Of a stretch of 64,000 nt of DNA, positions 42,593 through 51,205 are shown in pieces (position 1 is the first letter of the stretch; each line of letters opens with the position of its first letter). Source of the DNA: DATATB01 sp036268995. GTDB taxonomy: Bacteria; Planctomycetota; Planctomycetia; Pirellulales; PNKZ01. The notes below the pieces were generated by a model. It made no database searches and had not been told where the DNA came from. It was given only the letters and a program-made list of their open reading frames with translations. The stretch is taken from contig DATATB010000148.1 of NCBI GenBank assembly GCA_036268995.1, positions 42,998-106,997 of the forward strand. Reading direction: 5' to 3'. Both the position numbers and the translations under genes were made by a program.

Positions 42593-44164
42593 ATGACATC
42601 GGACCCGCTTGCTGACGCCTCGAAGGTCGCCGCATGCCCCCGCGCGCGTTTATGGGCCGTCGGCGAGGTCGCGGCGATCGTGGCGGTGTTTTGGCTGCTG
42701 GCGGGCTGGCCGCCGCCGGATCCGAACGAAGCGCACTACTTGTGCAAGGCCAAGCACTTTTGGGATCCGAGCTGGATTCCGGATGATTTTTTTCTCGACT
42801 CGCACGATACGCACTGGGTGTTTTATGCCACCTGCGGCTGGCTGACGAAGATTCTGTCGCTGCCGGCCACGGCCTGGGTCGGCCGGCTGTTGAGCTGGAC
42901 GCTGCTGGCCATCGGCTGGCGGCGGTTGAGTTGGGCGCTGGTGCCGCGGCCGCTGTGGGCCGTGCTCTCGGCGGCGCTATATGCGTTGCTGGCCGAGCAC
43001 GGCCAGATGGCCGGCGAATGGGTCATTGGCGGCTTCGAGGCCAAATCGATCGCCTACGGCCTGGTCTTCATCGGCCTGGCCGAGTGGGTTCGCGGCAACT
43101 GGAAGCACGCCTGGCTGTGGCTGGGCGCCGCCTCGAGTTTCCATGTGGTGGTCGGCGGCTGGACCGTGATTGCCGTGCTCATCAGTTGGCTCTGGTTGGG
43201 ACGAGAGCGGCCGCCGTTGATGCGCATGTTGCCCTGGATGCTTGCCGGAGGTGCGCTCGCCTTGCCGGGGCTCGTGCCGGCGCTGGAAGCGGCCCGCGGC
43301 GCCAGCGCGCAGGCGATGGCCGAGGCCGACGAGATCTATGTCTTCCGCCGGCTGTATCATCATCTCTGGCCGCCGGCCTTCAATCGCTGGTTTGCCGAGC
43401 GGCACGCGCTGGAATTCTTAACCTGGATCGCTCTCTGCGCTTTCTATCCGTCCACCGCGGCCCAATCGCGCATTCGCGGAGTGGTGGCCGGCGCGGTGGC
43501 GATCTCGATCGTCGGACTGCTGCTGGCTTTTGCCTTGCAGCAACAGCCGGCCATCGCCGCCTCCGTGATGCGCTATTACTGGTTTCGCTTGGGCGATGCA
43601 CTGCTGCCGATGGGCGTCGCACTGGCCGCGGTCGGCTGGCTGGCATCGGCGGTGACCGGTCGCCCGCGCGTCGGGCGCCTGCTCGTCGCGGCGTTGATCC
43701 TGATCGAAGTGGCGGCGCTGGCAGGTTATCTGCCCGCCCGGCTGTGGCCCGGCGTGCCACGGGCCGATGGTCGGGGCAAGGTGCTCGACTACGCCGATTG
43801 GCGGGCCGTGTGCGGTTTTGCGGCGGCCAATACGCCCGCCACGGCGCGCTTTCTGACACCGCGCTCCGCCCAGACGTTCAAGTGGTATGCCGGCCGTAGC
43901 GAAGTGGCCACTTGGAAAGACATGCCGCAAAAGCCCGAGCAGCTTGTCGAGTGGTGGCAGCAGCTCGAGGATCTTTATGGCACCGGCCAATCGCCCCCCG
44001 AGCCGCCGTGGCACGGCTCGCTAACCGAATTGAGCGTGCAGCATTTGATCCGTCTGGGCCGGCAATACCACGCCGGCTACCTGCTGACCGAATCCGAGCC
44101 GCGGCTTGCCCTGCCGCTGCTCTATCAGAACAATTCCTACGCCGTGTATCGATTGCCGCCGTGA
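42593..44164 (+). CDS. Polytopic membrane protein (DUF6798-like)
   Basis: 523 residues with about ten membrane helices (for example VGEVAAIVAVFWLLAGWP, LWAVLSAALYALLAEHG, AAVGWLASAVTG). Loop PPPDPNEAHYLCKAKHFWDP after the first helix and a soluble C-terminus (ARFLTPRSAQTFKWYAGRSEVATWKD) recall GT-C-like planctomycete proteins annotated DUF6798. It may transfer sugars from a lipid carrier, but no catalytic motif is secure. Own transcription unit after the antitoxin-like gene. Confidence 0.65.
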   Translation: MTSDPLADASKVAACPRARLWAVGEVAAIVAVFWLLAGWPPPDPNEAHYLCKAKHFWDPSWIPDDFFLDSHDTHWVFYATCGWLTKILSLPATAWVGRLLSWTLLAIGWRRLSWALVPRPLWAVLSAALYALLAEHGQMAGEWVIGGFEAKSIAYGLVFIGLAEWVRGNWKHAWLWLGAASSFHVVVGGWTVIAVLISWLWLGRERPPLMRMLPWMLAGGALALPGLVPALEAARGASAQAMAEADEIYVFRRLYHHLWPPAFNRWFAERHALEFLTWIALCAFYPSTAAQSRIRGVVAGAVAISIVGLLLAFALQQQPAIAASVMRYYWFRLGDALLPMGVALAAVGWLASAVTGRPRVGRLLVAALILIEVAALAGYLPARLWPGVPRADGRGKVLDYADWRAVCGFAAANTPATARFLTPRSAQTFKWYAGRSEVATWKDMPQKPEQLVEWWQQLEDLYGTGQSPPEPPWHGSLTELSVQHLIRLGRQYHAGYLLTESEPRLALPLLYQNNSYAVYRLPP

Positions 44165-44244
44165 AAACCGCGAGCCCGCACAGAAGCGGGTTACCTTGAT
44201 GCAGCGACAACTTACCGTGACTGACCGAAGCGAACCGACAGCCG

Positions 44245-44286
44245 TTTTCCGTAGCCCAGCCCTGAAGGGACTTGGGCTACGGAAAA
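44245..44286. repeat. REP-like hairpin with 14-bp perfect stem
   Basis: TTTTCCGTAGCCCA (44245-44258) and TGGGCTACGGAAAA (44273-44286), with an inner CCCTGAAGGG. A shorter relative (48451-48475) forms the 3' end of another gene. It lies between two plus-strand genes and could also stop transcription. Confidence 0.7.
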
Positions 44287-44337
44287 ACTGATAACACAGA
44301 ATCGTACTAACAATCACCACGCCCACGTGCGCCCCCA

Positions 44338-45036
44338 ATGTCCGACTCCCTTGCCAGCACGCGCGATCTGCCCGAGCGGCTGGCTCGCGAGCTGGCGGGG
44401 CCGCTGCCGGGGCGTGCGGCGCAAGCGCATTTCGAGGCGGAGTTGAGCTACGGCCGGCATTTCGGCCCTCCCGACGCGGATGCCCGCCCGGCAACCGTGC
44501 TGGTGCTGTTGTACCCAATCGACGGGCAGTGGCACCTGCCGCTTACGGTGCGACCGGCCACGATGGTGGTGCATGCCGGACAAATCAGCTTGCCCGGCGG
44601 ACGCGTCGAAGCCGGCGAGACCGCCCCGCAGGCCGTGCTGCGCGAACTTGAAGAGGAGTTGGGCGTCGGCCGGGACGAGGTCGAGCTGCTCGGGCCGCTT
44701 TCGCCGCTGTACTTATATGTCAGTAATTTTCTGGTTATGCCGTGGGTCGGGTGGTGTGTCCGGCGTCCGCGATTCGCACCGGATCCGGGCGAAGTGGCCG
44801 AGGTCTTGGAACTGCCGCTGGCGCATTTGCTCTTGCCGTCCAGCCGTGGAACGCACACGCGCCGCAATCGCGGCGTCGCGTTTTCGGCGCCGCATTTCCA
44901 GTGGGGCCGCCATCGCATCTGGGGCGCCACGGCCATGGTCCTGGGTGAATTGGCCGACCTGCTGGCCCGCCCGGGCGAGCCGGGCTTTCCGGCCTTCGAG
45001 CAAGCTGGAGTAGAAGCCAACGGCGACAGCGGCTAG
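44338..45036 (+). CDS. Nudix hydrolase (CoA pyrophosphatase-like)
   Basis: 232 residues. The Nudix box GGRVEAGETAPQAVLRELEEELGV is complete, preceded by RPATMVVHAGQISLPG, the arrangement typical of the CoA/NADH-type NudL branch. It hydrolyses a nucleoside diphosphate linked to X, probably CoA or a derivative. The ATG at 44338 is the first start after the REP hairpin. Next gene 39 bp downstream. Confidence 0.85.
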   Translation: MSDSLASTRDLPERLARELAGPLPGRAAQAHFEAELSYGRHFGPPDADARPATVLVLLYPIDGQWHLPLTVRPATMVVHAGQISLPGGRVEAGETAPQAVLRELEEELGVGRDEVELLGPLSPLYLYVSNFLVMPWVGWCVRRPRFAPDPGEVAEVLELPLAHLLLPSSRGTHTRRNRGVAFSAPHFQWGRHRIWGATAMVLGELADLLARPGEPGFPAFEQAGVEANGDSG

Positions 45037-45075
45037 ATTGCCGTCGATAAGACCCTTCTGTTTTTTGAGTATTAT

Positions 45076-45792
45076 ATGCCCCCCCATTCAACTGCTGCCG
45101 CTGCCCACGCTGTTGTCTTCGACCTGGACGGCCTGATGTTCAATACCGAAGAGCTGTACCAGGACGTGGGCGGCGAGTTGCTGCGGCGGCGGGGCAAGGT
45201 TTTTACTTCCGAACTGCTCGACTCGATGATGGGCCGCCCCAATCGCGTGGCCTTGCAGATCATGATCGACTGGCACTCGCTGGCCGATACGGTCGACGGC
45301 CTGATCGCCGAAACGGAAGTGATCTTCGTCGGCATCCTCGACGAGCGTCTGGCCTTGATGCCCGGCCTGGCTGAATTGCTTGATGCGTTGGAGCAAGCCG
45401 GCATCCCCAAGGCCATCGCCACCAGCAGCCCGCGGCGGTTTGTGACCAACGTGCTTTCGCGCTTCGACCTGGAACCGCGGTTTGCGTTTGTGCTCACATC
45501 GGAAGACGTGGTCGAAGGCAAACCGAACCCCGAGATTTACCTGACCGCCGCCCGCCGGCTGGGCATCTCTCCGAACCGGATGCTGGTGTTGGAAGACAGC
45601 CAGAACGGTTGCCGCGCGGCTGCCGCGGCCGGTGCGATCACGGTGGGTGTGCCCGGCGGTCATAGCCGGAAGCACGACTTCAGCTGCACGACGCTGGTGG
45701 CCGACACGCTGGCCGATCCGCGGATTTACGCGCTGCTGGGAATCTCGCCAGCCCTCGCCAATCGGGCAACGCCGCGTGCTTCAATACGCTAG
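45076..45792 (+). CDS. HAD-superfamily phosphatase
   Basis: 238 residues, subfamily IA with a helical cap. Motif I VVFDLDGLMFNTEE, motif II IATSS, motif III Lys in EGKPNPEIY, motif IV VLEDSQNGCRAA. Hydrolyses a phosphate monoester, perhaps a sugar phosphate. The stop codon lies inside an inverted repeat (CGCTAG, CAAG, CTAGCG, 45787-45802). Confidence 0.88.
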   Translation: MPPHSTAAAAHAVVFDLDGLMFNTEELYQDVGGELLRRRGKVFTSELLDSMMGRPNRVALQIMIDWHSLADTVDGLIAETEVIFVGILDERLALMPGLAELLDALEQAGIPKAIATSSPRRFVTNVLSRFDLEPRFAFVLTSEDVVEGKPNPEIYLTAARRLGISPNRMLVLEDSQNGCRAAAAAGAITVGVPGGHSRKHDFSCTTLVADTLADPRIYALLGISPALANRATPRASIR

Positions 45793-45928
45793 CAAGCTAG
45801 CGACCGGGCTTCTTGGCTTGACCGGCTTGCGCGCGGATTGCTAGACTCGGCCGGGCTGCGGCTGGCCAAGAGTGCCGGTTCTCGGCACTTCCGATTGAGC
45901 GGTCCCAACGGGGGAAGGGATTCCGACC

Positions 45929-46723
45929 ATGGGCGCAACCACGCTTTCGAGCCGCCGCGCGGTGCGCGGCTGGCATGCGGGTCACGGACGTCGGGTGCCC
46001 GCGTGTTTTGGCGAGGTGCGAGCGTTCGTCTTCGACCTGGGCGACGTGCTCTACGACGCCACGGTTTGGCGGCGCTGGCTGGTGCGATTGCTCGCCCGGC
46101 TGGGCCTGCGAGTCAACTACGCCGAGTTTTTTTGTGTCTGGGACCGCGACTATCTACCCGACGTGTACTGCGGGCGGCGCGACTATGCAGAAGCTTTCGA
46201 GGCCGTCCTGGCCACGTGCGGCCTGACGCGTGCTCAGATCGAGGAAGTAACTGCCGCGAGTCATGCCCGGCGTCGCGACCTGGCGATTCACCGCCGCTTG
46301 TTGCCCGGCGTGTCGGCGACGTTGGGGCAATTGCATGCCGGCGGATTTCCGTTGGCCCTGCTGTGCGAGGCGGACGGTCCCGGCGGGCAGGTTCGCGAGG
46401 AACTGCACCGGCTGGCGATCGGCGATTACTTCGGCCCGATCATCAGCTCCTTCGACCTCGGCCGTGCCAAGCCCGACCCGGCTTGCTTCGAAGCTGCGCT
46501 AGCGGCCTTGCAACTAACCAGCGGCCACGCTGCGTTTGTGGGGCACAACACGGTCGAGTTGGCGGCTGCCCGGCAGCTGGGTCTGGCCACTGTAGCCTTC
46601 AACTACGAACCGGGCGCCGAGGCCGATTTTCACTGCTCGCATTTTCCGGAGCTGCTCGATCTGGTGCAGGCCGGCCGGCCTGCGCACGGCCGCCAGCCGC
46701 GGGCCGGGAGCCAGCTCCCTTGA
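45929..46723 (+). CDS. HAD-like hydrolase heading the glycan cluster
   Basis: 264 residues. Motif I is FVFDLGDVLYDA; the position after the nucleophile Asp is Leu-Gly, as in YihX-type sugar-phosphate phosphatases. Cap region DLAIHRRLLPGVSATL, motif III GRAKPDPACFEAAL, motif IV VGHNTVELAAARQLG. AAGGGA lies eight bases before the ATG at 45929. Its stop overlaps the TTG start of the next gene. It probably supplies or trims a phosphorylated building block for the surface polymer. Confidence 0.8.
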   Translation: MGATTLSSRRAVRGWHAGHGRRVPACFGEVRAFVFDLGDVLYDATVWRRWLVRLLARLGLRVNYAEFFCVWDRDYLPDVYCGRRDYAEAFEAVLATCGLTRAQIEEVTAASHARRRDLAIHRRLLPGVSATLGQLHAGGFPLALLCEADGPGGQVREELHRLAIGDYFGPIISSFDLGRAKPDPACFEAALAALQLTSGHAAFVGHNTVELAAARQLGLATVAFNYEPGAEADFHCSHFPELLDLVQAGRPAHGRQPRAGSQLP

Positions 46724-48510
46724 AGGTCTTCGCCCGGTTCGAACTGAGCCGCGGTCATTTGCAGGCCGGCGAACAGGCACTGCTGCTCGAGGGTCACTGG
46801 CCCGCAGGCCATGATCTCGCCGGCCGCTGGTCGCTCGATTGCGAAATCGACGGCTGTCACGGCTGGATCGACCAGCGGGCCGCGGAGCTGGCCGAACCAT
46901 TTGCCGCCGACGGGCACTTGAGCCCAGCGAATTCGGCGCGCGGCTTTGCCTGGCTCAACGTGGTCAAACTGCGTTATCTGCTGGTGAAACTGCTGCGGGT
47001 GGTCGCGTTTTTCTCCGCTCGGCAGCACGAGTTGTTTTCGCCTGCATGCACTTTGTTTTACGAGTGCGGCCGCGACGACGGTTATCGGCACTTGCTCTCG
47101 ACGCTTGCCGAGCGTCATGGCTTTGAACTGCTGACGCACGCGACTGCGGCCGGCCAAACTTCGGCACGAAACACCCAGCGCGCCGACCAAAGTCGCGCGT
47201 GGCGGCGCGCGGCGAAATCGGTCGCGAGCATGTTTCAACCGGCAGTGGCCAGCGATCGGCCGCGGATCGTGCTCTGCGGTAACCCGCGACTATTGGCTCC
47301 CGTGTGCCGCGAGCTGGTGGGCCGTGCGGTGCAGCCGTGGTGGCTGACCGAGCGTTTTGCGCCGCGGAGTTGGCTCCGCTGGCGCCGCTGGGGCGGCGGC
47401 CTGCTGGCGTGCGATGGCCCGTCGCGCGTGCAGGAGCGAGACCTGTTCGAGCCGGAACTTTTGAACTCCGAGTCGGATCTCGGCCTTCTGGCTCCGGCGG
47501 TCTGGGCCTGGCTGCTGCCGCTGGCTCGCCAGCTTTTGCCGCTGCAGGCAAGCGAAGCCATCCAGATCGGCAGGCATCTGGATCACGTGCGGCCGCTTGG
47601 CGTGGTCCTGGACCAGGACGGCACTCCGTTCAGCCGAGCCGTCGTGGCGGCGGCCCGGCAGCGAGGCGTGCAGACCACAATCGTGCAGCACGGCGCGCCG
47701 TTTATCCGCTTCGGCTTTGCGCCGCTGGTGGCCGATCGGTTTTGCGCCTGGGGCCAGACTTCCGTCGATCAATTGCAGTCGTGGGATGTGCCACGCGAGC
47801 AAATCTGCATTGTCGGCACCGCCATGCCATTGCCGAAGCGTCCGCAATCCCTCTCCCCTTGTGGGAGAGGGCAGGGTGAGGGGTCGGGAAAACCGCCGTG
47901 CTTTGTGCTGCTGGCCACGTTGGCCCCTGCCGACAGCCGGCCCGATGCCGTGAATTATCATCTGACCAGCGTCACTTTCTCGGCCATAATTCGCGGGGCG
48001 CTGGCCAGCGTGTTCAAATGGCCGGGCGCCAAGCTGCTCATCAAGCTGCATCCGCGAGACCCCCGCTCGCCAGTGATTCGAGCGATCGCCGCTGAGTTCG
48101 ATCGGGCGGCAATCAAAATCGTCACGCGCGGCAGTCTCGCCGCCGTGTTGCGAGATGCCGATTGCGTGCTGAGTTGTGCCAGTAGCGCCGGGATCGAAGC
48201 GGCCGCCGGCGGCTGGCCGGTAATTCAGCTCATGCCGCAAGGCTCGCGCGAGTTGCTGGAGCCACACCCGTGGGGCCTGGTCGGCACGGTTCGCAATCAG
48301 GCCGAATTGGACGAGCTGATCGCCAAGATTTTTGCCGGTCGCTGGCAGCCTGTGGCCGCGCAATCCCAGTCGATCATCGCCGCCACCGGCCGCGACGCAG
48401 CCAGACGGATTGCCGACGCCGTTTTGCGTTCAGCGGATGACCGGCCCGGCCCCAGCCCTGAAGGGACTGGGCTACAGAAAGAACTAACGACTGCGCCTTT
48501 GAATTACTGA
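46720..48510 (+). CDS. GT-B-like polysaccharide transferase with repeat-derived insert
   Basis: 596 residues from the TTG at 46720, which overlaps the HAD stop (TTGA). The N-terminal part (FARFELSRGHLQAGEQALLL) is a small beta domain. The main part looks like a GT-B transferase of the CDP-glycerol/capsule type: VVLDQDGTPFSRAVVAAA, VQHGAPFIRFGF, ADRFCAWGQTSVDQL, KLLIKLHPRDPRSPVI, and LSCASSAGIEAAAGGWPVI. Two repeats alter it: a hairpin (47849-47871) encodes SLSPCGRGQGEGSG in the middle, and another (48451-48475) encodes the last residues GPSPEGTGLQ. Function as glycosyl- or glycerophosphotransferase is inferred. A frame extending to 45838 is the shadow of the HAD gene. Confidence 0.7.
   Translation: MKVFARFELSRGHLQAGEQALLLEGHWPAGHDLAGRWSLDCEIDGCHGWIDQRAAELAEPFAADGHLSPANSARGFAWLNVVKLRYLLVKLLRVVAFFSARQHELFSPACTLFYECGRDDGYRHLLSTLAERHGFELLTHATAAGQTSARNTQRADQSRAWRRAAKSVASMFQPAVASDRPRIVLCGNPRLLAPVCRELVGRAVQPWWLTERFAPRSWLRWRRWGGGLLACDGPSRVQERDLFEPELLNSESDLGLLAPAVWAWLLPLARQLLPLQASEAIQIGRHLDHVRPLGVVLDQDGTPFSRAVVAAARQRGVQTTIVQHGAPFIRFGFAPLVADRFCAWGQTSVDQLQSWDVPREQICIVGTAMPLPKRPQSLSPCGRGQGEGSGKPPCFVLLATLAPADSRPDAVNYHLTSVTFSAIIRGALASVFKWPGAKLLIKLHPRDPRSPVIRAIAAEFDRAAIKIVTRGSLAAVLRDADCVLSCASSAGIEAAAGGWPVIQLMPQGSRELLEPHPWGLVGTVRNQAELDELIAKIFAGRWQPVAAQSQSIIAATGRDAARRIADAVLRSADDRPGPSPEGTGLQKELTTAPLNY
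47849..47871. repeat. REP-like hairpin inside a coding region
   Basis: CCCTCTCCC (47849-47857), loop, GGGAGAGGG (47863-47871), followed by AGGGTGAGGGG-type sequence. It keeps the reading frame open and is similar to 55626-55674. Confidence 0.65.
48451..48475. repeat. REP-like fragment forming the 3' end of a gene
   Basis: CCCAGCCCTGAAGGGACTGG continues to GCTAC and matches 44255-44280 with one base missing. It encodes the C-terminal tail of the transferase at 46720. Confidence 0.65.
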
Positions 48511-48525
48511 AACGCCCATCCCCAC

Positions 48526-50967
48526 ATGCAACAAACCGTAGTCATCAACGCACCACCAGACGATTGCCCGGCCGAACCCGTGACCGGCGAGCCGGCGATC
48601 GGTTCGACCCACGCGGCTGCCACGCGCAGTGTCTTCGCCGGGCTAGTGCCCGATTGCCTGCGCGTGGGCTCGTCGACGCTGGTGTGTCATGGGTTGGCAC
48701 TGATTGCCAGCTTGTTGGTGCGGCGGCTGATCGATCCGGCTCAGATGGGCGTATGGCAGGGGCTCAAACTGTTTCTCGGTTATAGCAACTACGCGAACCT
48801 GGGCATCAGCAAAGGCGCGGCGCGCCAGTGGAGCGTGGCTCAAGGCAGCGGGCAGGTGCAGGCCGCACGCCGTGGGCTGGATTTGGCTTTCAGCTTCAAC
48901 ACGCTCGCCAGCGCCGCTTACGGCACCATTCTGTTGGCCATCGCCGGCTGGCTCGCGCTATCGCGCACGGGCTCGATGGAGCGTGCCTGGTGCATAGGAC
49001 TGATCGTGTTGGCAGTCGCCGTGGTGCTCCAGCGGCACGTCAGCTTTCATGTCACCGTGCTGCGTGCCGGTCGCGATTTCCGCACCACCTCGCACCTGGC
49101 GATGGTCGAAGCCGGGCTCTCGCTCGTGGCCGGTGTGCTGGGCACCTGGCTGTGGGGCCTGTACGGACTGTATGGATCGCTCATCGTCGTGCTGCTGGGA
49201 TCGTGGTGGTATCTGCGGGCTGCCGGCGCGGCGCCGCTGCACTGGGAGTGGGACACGGCCGAAAGTCGGCGGTTGATTGCGATCGGATTGCCGATCGTCG
49301 CGGCCGGGGCGCTAGCCACGCTGTTTCGCTCGCTCGACAAGCTGACGATCTTGTGGCTGGCCGACGATGCCGAGGTGCAACTCGGCTGCTATTCGCTGGC
49401 GCTGATGGTCGGAGGGCAGCTTTATGGACTGGCGAACATGCTGTCGCTCGTGGCCGCACCGCGTATGGCCGAGTTGTACGGCGCCACCGGCAGCCGCCGC
49501 GCCGTTGCCCAGTTCGCGGCCCGCACGAGTTGCGGCCTGGCCATTGGCGCGGGCCTGGCTGGAGCCGTGGCCATGAGTGCGGCGCCGCCCGTGCTGGCCC
49601 GGCTGTTTCCGGCCTACGAGCAAGGTTTGGCGCCGTTGGGCTGGGTCGTGATCGGAGCAATCGGCTGGGCCATGTCGCTGCCGGCCTCGCAATACCTGGT
49701 GGCGGTCTCGCAAGAGCGCCGGGCGCTGGCCGCAGTTGCCGCGGCCACGGCCTTGGCCGCGCTCGGCGACTGGCTGGTGCTGACGCATGGCGGGGGACTT
49801 ACGGCCGTGGCGCTCGCGACCGCTCTGAGCTACATCGCTTACACGCTTTGGACCACGGCGATTTCTATTTGGGCGGCACTGGGGTCGGAAGAAAAGCTGC
49901 GCTATGCCCTGTCGCACGCGCTGGCCTTGGTGCCGGTGTTGGCCGTGGCCGCGTATTGCGAGTGGGTTTGGCCGGCGGCCGAATGTTCGTGGCTGATTAC
50001 GTGTGCGAAACTGGCCTGCGAACTGGCATGCTTCTGTCCAGCCGCATGGCTGGTATGGCTCGTCGCCGGCTCGCATTCGCTGCCCGACCACCATCGACTA
50101 GCCGAGACGTGGCGGGCGCTCGAGGCTCGCTGCCAGAAGCCGGAACACCGCGTGCTGGGCAACTGGTTTGCCCGGCGGATCAGCCGGCCGGCCGCGTTGC
50201 CGATCACGTGCGTCATTCTGCCCACCGGCATCTCGGCCCATGCGGTCACGCTCATTGCCTGGCTTGTCGGCCTGCTGGCCGTCGGGGCTTTTGGCGTCGG
50301 CACCGCGCTGGCGATGGTGCTAGGCGGCTTGCTTCTGCAACTGTGGTATCTGCTCGATCACGTCGATGGGCAGGTGGCTCGCTACCGAGGCACCGATTCG
50401 CTCGATGGCGTGCAACTGGACTACACGATGCACCACACGCTGAACTTGCTGGTGCCGCTGGGCGTCGGCTATGGGCTGGCCCGCAGCACAGGCTGCGACG
50501 TGTGGTGGCTGGTGGGTGCCGCTTGGGGCGTGGGCGTGTTGCTGCTGGGCATGGATCACGACGTGCGGGCAAAGGCCATGCTCCAGCGGCTCAAACGGCT
50601 GCATGGCGAGTTGCAGGTGATCGGCGGAGGCGGTGGGCGTCCGGCGCCGCCGACTCGCATGCCGCGCCATACCCTGGCCCGGCTGGCATGGTGCGGCCGC
50701 AAGGCCTGCGAAACCCACGTGGTGATCAACCTGCTGCTGGCGATTTCAGTGGCAGAAGTTTGCTTGGGCCGAGGGCCCTGGCTTATGGCCGCCTATGCGG
50801 CCGGCATGGCGCTACTGGCACTGCCGCTGGCCGCGCTGTCGATCGCGCGGCGTACGCACCAGCAGGCCGCCGAGCGCGAATTCGCAGCCTGGTATCGCCC
50901 GGCCGACGATCACACTCTCGTGCGCCGCGACGGCAACTGGCACGTGGTCAAAATCAATGATGAATGA
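48526..50967 (+). CDS. Flippase fused to CDP-alcohol phosphotransferase
   Basis: 813 residues. Residues about 35-500 form a polysaccharide flippase of the MOP/Wzx type with about 12 helices (FAGLVPDCLRVGSSTLVCHG, LRLIAIGLPIVAAGALA-like segments, ALAAVAAATALAALGDWLVL). Residues about 540-790 form a CDP-alcohol phosphatidyltransferase domain: D611-x2-D614-G-x2-A618-R619-x8-G628-x3-D632-x3-H636. The last position is His where the family has Asp. The C-terminus is soluble. The fusion suggests that transfer of an alcohol phosphate and export of the product happen in one membrane protein. It starts 15 bp after the previous gene. The last codons lie in a repeat (50956-51034). Confidence 0.82.
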   Translation: MQQTVVINAPPDDCPAEPVTGEPAIGSTHAAATRSVFAGLVPDCLRVGSSTLVCHGLALIASLLVRRLIDPAQMGVWQGLKLFLGYSNYANLGISKGAARQWSVAQGSGQVQAARRGLDLAFSFNTLASAAYGTILLAIAGWLALSRTGSMERAWCIGLIVLAVAVVLQRHVSFHVTVLRAGRDFRTTSHLAMVEAGLSLVAGVLGTWLWGLYGLYGSLIVVLLGSWWYLRAAGAAPLHWEWDTAESRRLIAIGLPIVAAGALATLFRSLDKLTILWLADDAEVQLGCYSLALMVGGQLYGLANMLSLVAAPRMAELYGATGSRRAVAQFAARTSCGLAIGAGLAGAVAMSAAPPVLARLFPAYEQGLAPLGWVVIGAIGWAMSLPASQYLVAVSQERRALAAVAAATALAALGDWLVLTHGGGLTAVALATALSYIAYTLWTTAISIWAALGSEEKLRYALSHALALVPVLAVAAYCEWVWPAAECSWLITCAKLACELACFCPAAWLVWLVAGSHSLPDHHRLAETWRALEARCQKPEHRVLGNWFARRISRPAALPITCVILPTGISAHAVTLIAWLVGLLAVGAFGVGTALAMVLGGLLLQLWYLLDHVDGQVARYRGTDSLDGVQLDYTMHHTLNLLVPLGVGYGLARSTGCDVWWLVGAAWGVGVLLLGMDHDVRAKAMLQRLKRLHGELQVIGGGGGRPAPPTRMPRHTLARLAWCGRKACETHVVINLLLAISVAEVCLGRGPWLMAAYAAGMALLALPLAALSIARRTHQQAAEREFAAWYRPADDHTLVRRDGNWHVVKINDE

Positions 50968-51034
50968 TGAATGCGGAATGATGAATAACGAATGCCAGAC
51001 GAGTCCCCTGGCCTTCCATTCATCATTCATCATT
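50956..51034. repeat. 18-bp inverted repeat element (ATGATGAATG type)
   Basis: AATGATGAATGATGAATG (50956-50973) and its complement at 51017-51034, with related partial copies between and after. Low-complexity and AT-rich compared with its surroundings. It supplies the final residues of the upstream gene and fills most of the 238-bp gap. Confidence 0.7.
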
Positions 51035-51205
51035 CCGACTTCATCATTCTCTTCCCTGGCGAAGCTCGGCAATTGCTAGCAGCCGGTTCGTATTGACCCC
51101 AACGGACTGCTAGCCATAGAGTGCCGCACCTTAGGCTCCGTGCAGTGCGCGCCCCGGCGTGCGCGCTGACCGCGGACGTCGGCCACCAGCCCGCGGGGAA
51201 GCGCG

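Noticed and set aside
45838..46719. 5' extension of the transferase frame upstream of 46720
   Set aside because: It reads through the HAD gene in another register with random-looking Arg-rich sequence.
48828..50960. 710-codon frame in another register of the flippase fusion
   Set aside because: Arg/Gly/Ala-rich shadow without membrane or family pattern; the overlapping frame has clear helices and the CDP-alcohol signature.
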